Part shown: piece by piece, positions 11,125 through 21,981 of the stretch
How the letters are laid out: the number at the start of each line of letters is the position of its first letter
Numbering within the stretch: the stretch's first letter is position 1
NCBI GenBank assembly: GCA_902651635.1
Contig: CACRSC010000038.1
Location: 48,603 to 112,602, forward strand
DNA length: 64,000 nt
Source of the DNA: Mastigamoeba balamuthi
Taxonomy: Eukaryota > Evosea > Mastigamoebida > Mastigamoebidae
Reading direction: 5' to 3'
Position numbers and translations under genes: made by a program
The notes under the pieces: generated by a model
Told to the model about the DNA's origin: nothing
The model's input: only the letters and a program-made list of their open reading frames with translations
Database searches by the model: none

Positions 11125-11231
11125 AATAGAGAAGGCAAACATAAATTGATGAGACGTGCGCCCCCAGAATCTAGAATCTATTCTAGATATATATAGATTC
11201 CACCGCCGGGAATCGATCCCGGGCCACCTGA

Positions 11232-11575
11232 GCAAATAGTATTGTCCGGTCCACTGAAAAGAGCCAAAACAACGTTTTTTGTGCGCGGATGTGGCGGGGT
11301 GAATCAAGAATCTTGGATGAATCTTGGGCGCAATTGTGGGATGGCTGGCCATACAGCATGCAGTGAGCAATGGCAGGATGTGATGCAGACACACTCTTGT
11401 TGTTGGTGTTGGAGGGAAGGCGAGAGCAGACAGCCACACACCCAAGATTTACTTGAGATTCTTGATTCACCCCTGCCACGTCCACACACAAAAAACATGG
11501 CACTTTTTGGTGGATCTGTTTTTCCCTGTTGGCTCTTTTGAGTGGACTGGACAATACTCCTGTTTGCACTGTGCC
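11232..11575. mobile_element. about 340-bp inverted-repeat element (MITE)
   Basis: Plus-strand 11232-11345 and the reverse complement of 11440-11575 share AGTATTGTCC, GTCCACT, AAAGAGCCAA, TTTTTTGTG and GGTGAATCAAGAATCT in the same order. The right arm carries about 25 extra bases. The short loop between the arms holds no gene. This is the form of a non-autonomous foldback transposon. A clear target-site duplication was not found. Confidence 0.75.
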
Positions 11576-13469
11576 AGCTGCACACTTCAAATTAATCTGT
11601 CACCTTTTTCAAAGTCAATAAAGTGTTCTTCTATCAATCTGCTGCATATGTCTGTATGTATTTGGTGCTCTTTTTATTCACACAGTCAGAATGCTCATCT
11701 TTACTGTTGCCTTTCAGTTTCAGTTTCACTGCAAAGAAAGAACATCAGCACTGCAAAGCCACACAGACCTCAGTGATGGTAACTCATTGCTGCTCTGAAC
11801 AGCTGCTTTCTGGCAGGCTAAGATCATGCAGATACTGCTTAAGATCAGAATCAAACCCAGATTGATATACTAGCAGATATGTCAGGTGTGCTGCACAGCC
11901 TGCTTATCATTATCATTAAGCTGCTGAATAATGATACTGGCATGAATGTGTAGAAATGGCAGTGCAGTGTAACACTGCATATCACAGTGCATGGATCATA
12001 CAGAGCATAAGAATGAGCTGCTAGTATTGAAACTTCTACATGTGAATCAAGGCCATAGATGCTGACTCGACCTGCATGATCAAAATGCAGTACCACCAGA
12101 CAAAAAATACTGTTTTTATGAAATCTTCAAAGATGTATACTGTGAATAAGGCCCTGACTGCCTTGAGGAATCTTCATCCTATCTCTTACAACACTATCTT
12201 GATGAATGAGTCAAAATTCTATCAGCTGTTAGAACAAGGTTATTCTTATCTTATAGTATAATAACTAAGAAGACTTATACTACTAACATGTAAGTCTGTA
12301 AGACTCGAAGTAAGATAAGAAGAATTATTTATCATGTACATGCTGTTTACATTCTTCTCATTTTTGAATGTTATTTTTTGCCTGCATTATGAACTCTTGC
12401 CATTATTTCAATGACTAGGCTGGAAGAATCTCTTATAAGTAGTGTTCTTCTCTTACACATTGGATATCTTTTGAGTACTTAAGGTAAATCACAGTTCTGC
12501 ACTTAAAGCATTATCCTGTTCTAAAGAACACAGTAAGTTTTCACAGTTAAGAATGACAGTCTTAAGAAGATAAAGATCAGAGGGAATTTGGTAGATAGTA
12601 ACAGGTATTTATGAGTTCGAAGTGTGAGATGGAACTCAGCTTCAGTATGTAGATTGACATGATATTTTGGCAAAATGGTCTCTGTATAGGCTATCAACAG
12701 GAAATTCAAGAGACTGTCACACACCGAAATAGCACAAATGCTATAAGGATGGCATAACAGCAAATTAATAAGTTTGTTCAATTCAATTCTGCATTGTTGA
12801 CATTGAAAAAGGTGACAGATTAGTTTGAAGTGTGCAGCTGATGCAGTGTATCCAGGTGTTGTGCCTAACTGAGTCTGTGGCTTAGAGATCCAGTGAAGCA
12901 CTTGCCAAGATCTGCTGAGTGTTATGGATAAAATGAATCAAACTTGAGAAGTGTCAGAAATATGAAAAAAACTCACTCTAATTCTGAAGAAGAAGAAAAG
13001 AGCAAAAGGGAAAGATTTAAAAATGAAGAACAGAAAAATGATTTCTTTTTTGAAAACAATTAAAGCAAAAACAAAAAGAAAAGGAAGAAAAAGCATAAAA
13101 CCACAAAAAGATATAATTCTATTGCATTAAATTATCCCTGATGTTCATTCATACAGAATAGGAAATTCGATAATTTAATATCAATTATTATATTATGTCT
13201 GTTCACTGAGAGGAAGAGTAGAAAATAGTAGCCAGAACTGAGTAATCAACTAATTGCTTCGGTTACATAGTATCACAAAAACTGGCAGGTATGCCATGTG
13301 GTTACCATGCAGTTACGTCTTCCTATATGAAAAGACGTTTTTGATTGCCAGTGATCTTTCTTGCGTTACCAACATGGGAACCAAGGTCACTGTGGGTCCC
13401 GTATGGTACCATGCAGATACCACACACTCAGTTCCCCCCCCCCCCCTTTTTGCTCCTGGAAAATACACA
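11576..13469. other. gene-free AT-rich stretch
   Basis: Only short frames with low-complexity content occur. A/G-rich segments (about 12960-13100) and a run of 13 C at about 13435-13448 are present. I see no supported gene or RNA here. Confidence 0.5.
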
Positions 13470-14799
13470 ATAAACATTTGGTCATCGCTGCGTTTTATTC
13501 GCTAAAGTGCTAAATTAGCGCATGTAGCGATAAAATTTCAGCGCTAAATTTTGCGCTAAGTTAGCGCTAAAGTAGCACTATAATTTAATAGTGCATAATG
13601 CACATAATGCGCATTATACGCATAATGCGCATTAATCGTTTTTAGCGATTTTAGCGATTGGAGCGATCTTAGCGATTTATTTTTCGATGAAAACGATTAA
13701 AACGATTAAAACGCCAGAAAACGATGTGTTTAATTCAATAAAACATTGAAATTTATTTGTTCTGTAGATGTGGGGTGGGGTGTATTGATGTGAAGTGAGA
13801 AGAACGAGTTCTCAAGCTCAGTATCAGAGCCAGGCGTGGCGCCAGGCTCTGTTCATATAATCTTTCATACCTGTAAAAATGAGACCTGTTAGTATTCAAA
13901 CGGATAAGAGTTAATAGCGCGTCATGCGCGTTATTCGCTAATACGATAAAAAGATAAAAATGAAGAGACATGCAGGGAGAGGGGGGCGCGGGGGGCGCAA
14001 ATACATACCTCGGGCATGTGCCCGGTCTGATACAGCTTCTTATCACAACCTGCAGTGTAGCAAGTGTTAGTCACAGTGGTGCACTTTTCAGGGGAAAAAG
14101 GGGAAGAAATAAAGAAATGGGGCAGAAAATGGGGAGGAAAAAGAGGGACAGTGTACCTGAGAAATGCTGCCTGGAAGCCACGCTGCTTCCTCCCCTCCCC
14201 TCAGCAGTCTACAGGAGACAGTGCACGGACTGTGCTCTGCTCCGCACTTCCTTCACGACTCCTGGATAAACAGTGAGTTATGTATACTGAACAGGTATTA
14301 AAAGGGGAGAAAGGAAGAAGTCAAGGGACACATCTGCTGTGAAAGGGAAAAATTGTGTGTTGTGGAAAGGAGGATGCGCACCTACAGTCTCGACCTGATA
14401 TGAAATGAAAAGGGGAAGGAAGAGGAAGGGAAGGAAAGGGGGAAGGGAGGGGCAGAGGCAGGGGGGGGTGGGGGGGAAGGAACATATTAATGTGCAGGAA
14501 GGGAAGGGGAAGGGGAACATATGTGTTGTTATGCAGAAAGGGCATAAGGAACATATGTGAGATCTGTGAGGGGAAGGGATTGAGGAAAGGAAAAAGGGGA
14601 GGAGGGGACAGGACAGGGCAAGGGCAAGGAGTAGGCAAGGGGAAGAAGCAGAGAGGGACAGATGTGAGGTTGTGCAGTGTGTTGTAAGTGTGAGGAGAGT
14701 TAAGATATGATAAATATCACAGTGAAAATATCTTTGAAATCCAGGATATCATGGTTCATGGTTCAACAGAGTTGACTTAGAGAAAAACAGAGAAGAAGG

Positions 14800-15165
14800 A
14801 TGAATTCAGCGCAGCAATATCGCAATTAGCGCTAAATGCGATAAATTCATCGCCTTAATCACAATATAGCGCTACATGCGATGCATGCGATGGAATTACA
14901 TCGCTAATTTAGCACTACAATCGCTACCAGCGCAAATATTTGCACTAGTAGCACTATAAGCGATGCATAGCACAAGGTAAAATAAATCTATAACGCTGAA
15001 TTTAGATCGCATATAGCGCTACAATCGCTATTAGCGATGTAGCGCTATTTTGCGCTAAATTTAGCGCAAAATTAGCGATTGAATCGCTAAAGTAGCGCTG
15101 AAAAAACATCGCTAAAGATTTAGCGCTTCATGCGCAAAAGTCACAGTGATGACCAAATGTTTAAT
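14800..15165. repeat. AGCGCTAA-rich transposon end, copy 2
   Basis: Direct-repeat partner of 7020-7390, with fewer substitutions in the GCGC words. It ends CACAGTGATGACCAAATGT, which matches the inverted terminus at 13470. Confidence 0.7.
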
Positions 15166-15469
15166 GAAATATGGCCAACTTATCATTGTAATCAGAGGAC
15201 ATGTGCAGAAGAGAGTGTTGGAAGAAGCAGGAAGACAGAAGAAGTGAGTGCAGGGGGAAGAGGGGAGAAGACAGTCTCAGTTTTCGTCAGAAGAACCATC
15301 AGGAAGGAAATGACCATTGCCATTGATGACCACAGTGGACTTATGAATGTCATTGGCATTACCATCATTCTCATCTGGTGATGGTACTGCTGCTGCCACC
15401 TTGCTGCTACTGCTACTGCTACTGCCACTAGTACTGCTGCTGCCATCACTTCTGATGCTGCCTGTGCTG

Positions 15470-15850
15470 TCATTGCTGCTGCCTGCACTTGTGCAGCTTG
15501 CTGGTGCTGTTGCTGCTCTCTTCACTGGTCACAGCAGAGATATGTCCTCGTTTGTAGGCACTGCCCTCATCATACAGCAGTAGTGTTCCTTGCAGTTTCA
15601 TGTGTGGAGCTGAGCCCTGCCAGATCTTCAGGTCGTGGCGAACCCCCTCGTGCAACCCTTGAACGTCCATGGGGATGCCCTGGTTGTTGACCACCACCTG
15701 GATCTTGAACACGTGCCCCTTGTACTCACTATTGTAGAACTTGTTCTGCTTCTTGCTGGGCTGTGAGATGTCAATTGCCTTGACATTCACAGATCCGTGG
15801 ATTGTCCGAGACCAGGGTGGTGGAAGCCTGTTCGCCTCAGAAGTCCGGTC
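15470..15850 (-). pseudogene. DDE transposase fragment, PIF/Harbinger-like, copy 2
   Basis: The frame reads RTSEANRLPPPWS, VKAIDISQPSKKQNKFY, YKGHVFKIQVVVNNQGIPM and DVQGLHEGVRHDLKIWQG, then LLLYDEGSAYKRG. The HD before LKIW and the YDEGSAYKRG segment correspond to the second and third catalytic positions of DDE_4/Harbinger transposases. The protein then runs into a Ser/Gly-rich low-complexity tail (GSSSTSGSSSSSSSK on an overlapping frame). It is only about 110 residues of a domain that normally needs over 200, so it is a fragment. It is a better-preserved version of the remnant at 6.5-7.0 kb. Confidence 0.65.
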
Positions 15851-16038
15851 ATTTCAGACACTCTGTGCATTTATTCGAAAATTAGTCATCAGTGATTGCA
15901 TTTCTAATAGCAATTGAATTTATAAATTCACGTTTTACATTTTAGAATAACTTGGCAAACAGGTGCATTGCAGCCCCAAATTATTAATTGATTAATATAA
16001 TATCAGTCTACTGATTTCATTCGTAGAATATAAGCTAA

Positions 16039-16361
16039 GGCTCCCAAGAAATTCAAGGCCCAGCCAGCTAAGAAGAGAAGAGAGAAAGTATCTTCTGTAC
16101 ATGCCCTTGGCCTCATCATCAACCCTGTACAGCATGAATATGCTGCAGCCAGAGTGGCAGCACATAAGAAGATTGCAGCAGCCAAGATGGCTTCAGCTGT
16201 AGAGGTGTGCCCCTCCCCTCTTCCTCTCATTTTTCTTTCTGTTTCTCAACTTCTAACATACTTTATTCTTTCAGGATAAGGCCCAGGTGCCACAGGTGGC
16301 ACCTGAGACCACTGACAACCCAGAATTAGAGCAGCAGGAGAACGAGGTCAACTTGGACTGA
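16039..16361 (+). CDS. possible two-exon lysine-rich coding remnant inside the TIR element
   Basis: The frame KAPKKFKAQPAKKRREKV continues through NPVQHEYAAARVAAHKK and MASAVE to a donor GTGTGC at about 16205. A polypyrimidine tract ends TTTATTCTTTCAG at 16275. The next exon gives DKAQVPQVAPETTDN and stops at 16361. The splice sites are good but no family is recognised. It may be a captured host exon pair or part of the transposon. The upstream start was not found. Confidence 0.35.
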
Positions 16362-16885
16362 AACGACATGAACATGCTGAAAGCAATATCAGCAGATGAG
16401 GTGCGGTGCAGAAGAGGTATCACACACTGCTGCTCAAACAGCACAGCAGCAAATAAAAACAAATGAAAAGTGTATTTTTTTCTTTTTCTGTCATATTTTA
16501 CAATCTCTTCGAGCGATTTATTCGATTCTGTTACAAAGGAATACAATCGTTTTATTCGTTTATTCGTTAATTGTTTTATTTGTTTAATCATTTGTTTCGT
16601 TTTAATCGTTTATATCATTGTACTCGTTTTTATCGTTTTTATCATTCGAAGTGCATGCACATTTGTGCATGCATATTTGAGCATGTGGCGTATATTGCTG
16701 CCTGTGCTACATGCACATACATCACGAATAGTGCATGCAGTAATAAATTCGTTACATGTGCAAAATGCATATGTGAAAAAGTGCTAAATTAGCACTTAAC
16801 CAGCACTAAATCTAGTGCTGAACTGTATCACTACATGCGCTAATTTAGCACTTCAGCACATAAAACGCAGCGATGGCCAAATGTG

Positions 16886-17650
16886 AAGTAGAAAATCAAT
16901 ATCAAATGTCCCCTTTGAAAACGATATTTCAATTGTCATGTAGTTCCCTTAATACAATTTACTTACCCAGAACAAACTGATCTTAAATAATGGTTTTGTA
17001 ATTTTGCCTGAGCAGCATGCAAACACCAGAGAATAGGAGAGATAGATGCCTGAAGATGAAGGGTTCTGCACAGAGCAGCAACTGAGTGTGGTGGCTTGTA
17101 TTTGGTTAGGATTCGTTTGTTCTCTTCCTCTGAAGCTGCTCTTCTTGCTCTCTTGGTTGGTGATGAGTTCTACTGTATCATGGCTAAAGAAGATGCCAGA
17201 ACATGTATTTGCACAATCTTCAGCACGAATGGCAGTTGAGAATGAAACAGGTGTGTAGTCATAAGGCTGCCCACCTGTTAATTACACACATTCCCAAAAA
17301 TGTGCCCTGCAACTCTCACCATTTGTTGAGTCAGACATCACAGGACTGACCTGCATCGTTGCTCAGCATGGGAAGGCCTTTGTAGACCTCACTGCGGTTT
17401 TCACTAGTCAAGTGGTCTCCTCCGAGACATCTCAGTGTGTGGAACTATTTGGTGTCTTATTCCCGAGGAAATTTCAGCATAACCCAAACTACCATTCACT
17501 TGTACAGAAATATATCTGCAGCACACAGCTACTACTCTGAGCACAATCTGCATGATCCTTCATTTTATTGGGGCATGAATGCCTTACTTCTGCTTCGGTA
17601 AGCATCTTACCTATGAACATTCAGGCATTCCTCATTCTCTGAAGGGCTTT
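16886..17650. other. transition zone between the repeat block and the gene-dense DNA
   Basis: A 70-residue frame at 17046-17258 has hydrophobic content but no recognisable features or splice context. Otherwise this is AT-rich DNA downstream of the GH7 gene. Confidence 0.4.
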
Positions 17651-19103
17651 TCACATACGTACTGGCTTCGGGACACCGGGGGTGGTCGAACCGATGGGGC
17701 CAAACTTGATGTTCGAGAACACGACCTGTGCATTGGGAAACTGCGCCTCGACGTCAGTAGGCTTGCCAGAAGACGTCGAGCACGAGCCGCGCGCCACACC
17801 GGGCCTCGAGGGGTCAGCGTTGGCGGGCATGTTCGAGTCGAGCCACAGCATGTTGACGTCGTGGTCGTCCCACAGCGACAGGACAAGGACCATGCCACGC
17901 CTGAGCATCTCGCCCTGGGCCCTCATGCCACCCTTGGCGGCGAAGTCATTGGTGTCGCCAAACAGCGACTTTTGGGCCGCACAAAACTTGTCCGAGATCG
18001 AGTTGAACGACGTCAGCCCCGTGAGCGTGCTGCGGCTGTTGGGGATGACCCTGCCGTTCTGCTTGTAGAACCTGCGGATCTCCACCAGGTTGCCGTTGTC
18101 GGTGTTGTCGCTGGTGACGAACTGGGTGACGACGGTGAAGGGCCTGGTGGTGTCGACGGTCTTGCCCTCGCCGAAGAAGTTCTTGTCGCCCATGCGGTAC
18201 GAGTTGAAGTCGCAGCCGTCCTTGTCGCACACGCCGTTGAAGCGGTTCCCGCTGGCCGTGTCGCCGCACGTCCTGGGGTCCTCGCAGCGCTTCTGGCCCC
18301 TGAAGTTGCAGTTGTGCGGGGTGTAGGCGGCGGCCATCTTGTTCGCCTCCCAGATGTCCATCTCGCCGCAGCACGAGCCCCACTTGCCGGTGCCAGCGTT
18401 GACGTCCGAGCTGCTCGGCTTCCAGTCGATCACGTTGGCAGCCCCGCCGATGAACTTGATGTCGTGGGGGCACTGCGCGTCGCAGTAGCCCGTGCCGTAC
18501 TTGGCGCCGGCGTTGTTGTTCCCGAGGCCCATCCCTCCGTTCTCTGCCATCTCCGCGAAGTACAGGGCACCGTTGAGCCCGCAGGGCAGCTGCGACACGT
18601 CGACGTCGAAGGCGAACTCCCTGTTGATGAGCTTGAACATGCGGTACTTGTCGTCCGAGGCCATCAGGAACAGGCGCGACCCGATGTTGGTCGAGTACGG
18701 GCCGTGCGTCACGAACTTCAGAGTCAGAGCGCTGCCGCTCGACGTGACTCCGTACGTGCCCTGGTAGTCGCACCCGTCCAGCGCGCACTGCTGGGCGCAC
18801 TGCTCGGGAGACGGGCAGAAGTTGGTGTTCCACTGCGTTGGAATACCTGTTAGTGATTGATCCCCTGCAGGCGAGAAATGCAAGGGAGCTCGCCTGGTTG
18901 CCGGTGTAGCAGTTGGTGCCGTCCTTGTGGAGCCAGCACCAGTTCGAGTCCATCGTGACGGCGCACCTGACAGACGTGCAGCCCCTCGAGGAGCAGTCGT
19001 AGGTGTCGATGGTGGGCTTGTTCTCCGGGGTCCTTGTGGCGGTCTGCTGGGCAACGGCCAGCCCGAAGAGGGCGGCGGCGAGCACGAGGGCAGTGTACTT
19101 CAT
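17651..19103 (-). CDS. GH7 cellobiohydrolase/endoglucanase, secreted
   Basis: Two exons (19103-18894 and 18832-17651) give 463 residues. The intron is 61 nt and begins with GC (CAG|GCGAGC), with CTAAC and GCAG at its 3' end. Residues 1-18 are a signal peptide ([18 protein letters not shown]). The catalytic motif GEMDIWEAN, with the nucleophile and acid/base glutamates, is intact, and the cysteine-rich GH7 core ([38 protein letters not shown]) is full length. There is no CBM1 or linker, as in many protist GH7 enzymes. The enzyme hydrolyses beta-1,4 bonds of crystalline cellulose. Tunnel-loop details that would separate exo- from endo-activity cannot be judged here. A role in feeding or cyst-wall remodelling is inferred. 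Confidence 0.95.
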
Positions 19104-19731
19104 GTGTATGTTCCACAGAGCCGTTGTAATGTAATGTGGTGATTGTACCGCTGAGTGGGCCGGAGGTCGTTCTCCACAAGCCGTTGGTGACGTCAAGTGT
19201 ACAAATTGTGGACGAGTGCCTCATCGCGCTATGGTTACGTTATCAATGGGCCTTTGAAAATCTACCGTTGAGGAAAAGTGAACGCGCCCCGTCATCCGGT
19301 TTGAGGACGCCGTCGCTCATAAGATCGCGCGTGCTGCCAGTGCCCGGGCTCTGGCCCCCGGCGTGAAGAATTGGCGGCGACGCATGGCTTGCCAAGTGGA
19401 CACACAGCTCTCCCAACGAGACCCGGAAGACGCGAAGCTACAAGCTATTTGTTGCATATTTATCGTTTTGGGGGACAAATTTTGGCTGTGTAGGGTGGAT
19501 TCACATAATGAAGCCAATGCGCCTGTCTGGCAGAGCTTAGCATTGGATCGAGCGGATGCCATGAGTCTCCTTCGGTGTGTCGCGCAGCCGTGCCCGCATC
19601 ACTCCAAATGAATGCCGCTGCTGCGTCGAACTGAAACCGACAACGTATATCTGCTGCAGCGAAACCGGTTTCATTTTGGGTGGGGCATCGCAGGAGGGCG
19701 CAGGCGCTGTGCCTCGTGCCGCGAGGAGTGG
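19104..19731. other. intergenic upstream of GH7
   Basis: No supported gene. It holds the GH7 promoter region and the 3' flank of the SMYD gene. No clear TATA box or other motif is seen. Confidence 0.5.
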
Positions 19732-21334
19732 TCATGGGGTAGCAACGCCTCTCTTTCTCAGAGACGTCTCCAAGCCCTGCACAATCTCGGCGTGCCTGCC
19801 GTGCGTGATGCGGAGGATCGTCAGCGCCTCGAGGTGCGCTGCGTCCGCATCGGCCCGCGCGTTCTCCCCCATTTCAAGAAGCAGGTCTCCGAGGGTGTAG
19901 AGGTGCAGCCCCAGCATCGGGTGGACCTTGGGGTACACCGCCCTGTACACCCTCAGCACGTGCCGCGCCATCTTGGCGGCCTGCGCCCAGTTGGACTCCT
20001 CCATGTAGCTCGTCATCAGGTGCGCCGCCGTCGACATGAGCTCGAGGTTCATCTCGTTCATGTGCTTGGAGCGTATCTCGAAGGCCTTGGCTAGCATCTT
20101 GGCGCACATCTCCGGCGGCCTCCGGAGGTCGCAGCCCTCCTCGAACATCCTCGACGCGAGCTCCAGCTCTCGCGGGGGTGCAGACGGCGACACGCCGCAC
20201 AGCATCGAGTCGAGGGGCCCGCTCGACTGGCAGACGGCACAGGAACAGCGGAAAAGGTACTGCTCGAGCAGATCCTTGCTCCTGGACGCGCTCGTGGACG
20301 CCAGGTCCAGGTAGCAGTGCGTCAGCTCCTCGCCTGCCTTGACGTCCCGCGAGCAGCGGAACTCCTGCGCCATCCCGTTGGACGCGTTGTACGTCACGAC
20401 GGTCGTGGCGTCGCAGCTGTGGTTCACGTACGCCCCCGCTGGGAACACCCCGGCGCCCAGCGAGAAGATGAGGCCGTCCCAGACGCTGAAGTTGTTGCAC
20501 TGCATGCGGCAGACGAGCTCGCAGGCCTCGTCGAACGAGACGGGCGCCGACTTGCCGCCCGCGTTGTACCTGGCCAGCACCAGCCGCGCGATCTGGGCGT
20601 TTCCCGCCTTGCGCCGCTCGTCTGTCCTGCACACCTCTGCGTGGTGCGACACGAGAGACTCGACGTCCTCGTAGCTCGCCTCGTTGGCAGCTGCTCGGCC
20701 TGCCTGTGTTTATTTTTCGCGCAATTAATTGAATTGGATGTAATTGGCGCAATTGAATTCACCTGCAGCTCGGCGTCGCGGCGCCAGAGGACGCGGCAGG
20801 CGACGTCGATGCTGTCCTGGACGGTGTCCGGGAGCCCCGAGACGTCGCCCAGGTCGCTGTGCGCCTTCCAGCTGGCGCACTCGCGCCTGTGCCCCGACCT
20901 CCACGCGGCCGCCTGGCACTCAGCCCCGCAGTACCACGACTGTGCCGCGTTTGTCGCGTTGGCGTTGCGTTACGTGTCAACGCGCGTTCCGCTGCGCCCA
21001 GGGGGAGGGGTGGGCCAACGCACGCGCTTGCAGCCCGAGCAGCGGCGCAGGGACTCGCAGCGGCGGAAGCAGTGGTTGCAGTGCGACTCGCGCAGGTGCG
21101 TGTGGACGCAGAGCGCGTAGGGCGCGCAGCTCATCGCGAGCTCCCCGGCCTTGAAGTCGCGCGAGGCCACTGCGCAGGGTAGGGCCGCTCCCAGTTAGCC
21201 CCCTGCCCCGCTCTCAGTCGCCGCGTGCCTGTGTAGCGCCCACGCTCCGGGGAGTACTCGATGTGCACCCCCTGCAGCGCGAGGACAGCCTTTATGTGCT
21301 CCGGAACCGATGCCAGAGGGTCCTCCTGCGCCAT
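19732..21334 (-). CDS. SMYD-type SET/MYND protein (lysine methyltransferase)
   Basis: Four exons (21334-21244, 21169-21024, 20939-20763, 20703-19732) join in frame to 461 residues. The SET domain is split by a MYND zinc finger (CNHCFRRCESLRRCSGCKR then WYCGAECQAAAW and HRRECASW), as in SMYD proteins. SET motifs follow: AYVNHSCDATTV, GEELTHCYLD and the post-SET cysteines CSCAVC. A C-terminal TPR-like helical part (MLGLHLYTLGDLLLEMGE) matches the SMYD C-terminal domain. The reaction is S-adenosylmethionine-dependent methylation of protein lysines. Histone or non-histone targets cannot be read from the sequence. It starts only 65 bp from the divergent prefoldin-like gene. Confidence 0.9.
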
Positions 21335-21399
21335 CGTCGACGGAGATATGTGTGTTGACGTCAGGCGAAGATCTTCTTTTTCATCGGGCACTTCGGCAG
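21335..21399. promoter_or_regulatory. 65-bp shared divergent promoter region
   Basis: The start codons of the SMYD gene (minus, 21334) and the prefoldin-like gene (plus, 21400) are only 65 bp apart, so both genes must share this promoter or have overlapping 5' ends. No known core motif is recognised. Confidence 0.5.
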
Positions 21400-21842
21400 A
21401 TGGCGACGTTCAACAAGGAGATTGTGGAGCACCTGCACGCGCTGCAGGACGCGGTCGACGAGGCCGAGCAGAAGGTGGCGATGATAGAGGAGCTCAAGAG
21501 CCAGAACTCCGCCGCCATGCAGTGCATCGACGAGTCCATGCGCGCCGGCCGCACCGAGCCCGTCTGGATCCTGCACGGCGACCTCTTCGTCAAGTACCAG
21601 CCGCCAGCGGCCATCAACCTGCTCGTCTACCGTGCGCCAATCCCCTGAGCTGGGCTGCCCTGCCGTCCGTTTGTCCCCCACCCAGGGCGCTGAGCCTCCG
21701 CTCCGAAAACGGTGCAGAGCAGGGGAAGATGGACGACGAGGAGAGGAGGCAGGTGGAGATACACGAGGCCAAGACGACCGAGGCGAACCGCCTCATAAAC
21801 TCGCTGGTGCGCGGCGGCGTTGCGCAGGTGTCGCCGCAGTAG
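21400..21842 (+). CDS. prefoldin beta-like (PDRG1-type) small protein
   Basis: Exon 1 (21400-21631) and exon 2 (21718-21842) give 118 residues. An N-terminal helix (VEHLHALQDAVDEAEQKVAM) leads to a beta-hairpin-like middle (WILHGDLFVKYQPP). A C-terminal helix (EERRQVEIHEAKTTEANRLI) follows. This coiled-coil/hairpin/coiled-coil layout and length resemble beta-type prefoldins and PDRG1, a member of the R2TP/prefoldin-like assembly that helps build RNA polymerases. The assignment rests on shape and the FVKYQPP-like hairpin. An ordinary prefoldin subunit is the alternative. Confidence 0.55.
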
Positions 21843-21981
21843 TGTGCTCCCGCGCCCCACCAACAGTTGGATTTCCGATTTTGGGCCAAGATATTCCGGA
21901 TATTTGGGGTTGAATCTTCTGTTGGTGCGTTCTTCGTCGCCACCGGTTTGTTCTGTGTTGTGCGTGTTTGCTTCGCCGGAC

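Larger units (their letters stand above)
13470..16885. mobile_element. TIR-bounded DNA transposon, about 3.4 kb, decayed
   Basis: The left end starts ACATTTGGTCATCGCTGCG and continues with TTTTAT..GCTAAAGTGCTAAATTAGCG. The reverse complement of the right end (about 16770-16885) reads ACATTTGGCCATCGCTGCG with the same continuation, so the arms match over about 70-90 bp. A third copy of the same terminus in right-end orientation lies at 15140-15165 (CAGTGATGACCAAATGT), so a shorter 1.7-kb element (13470-15165) may be nested or adjacent. The interior carries the DDE transposase remnant at 15.5-15.85 kb and many AGCGCTAA words. TAA/TTA flanks three of the four termini, as expected for Harbinger-like target sites. 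Confidence 0.65.

Noticed and set aside
11190-11232. tRNA-like T-arm (CCGGGATCGATTCCCGG) on the minus strand
   Set aside because: A T-arm and a 3' acceptor-like end are visible, but no matching 5' acceptor, D-arm or anticodon arm was found, so it is at most a tRNA relic or chance.
13435-13448. Poly-C run as a possible gap or regulatory tract
   Set aside because: A short homopolymer with no other signal; listed only as part of the gene-free stretch.
17046-17258. 70-codon hydrophobic frame
   Set aside because: No start context, splice sites or neighbours supporting it, and composition is like the surrounding AT-rich DNA.
17579-18853. Plus-strand frame of 424 codons over GH7
   Set aside because: Shadow of the GH7 exon; the minus strand carries the conserved catalytic motif.
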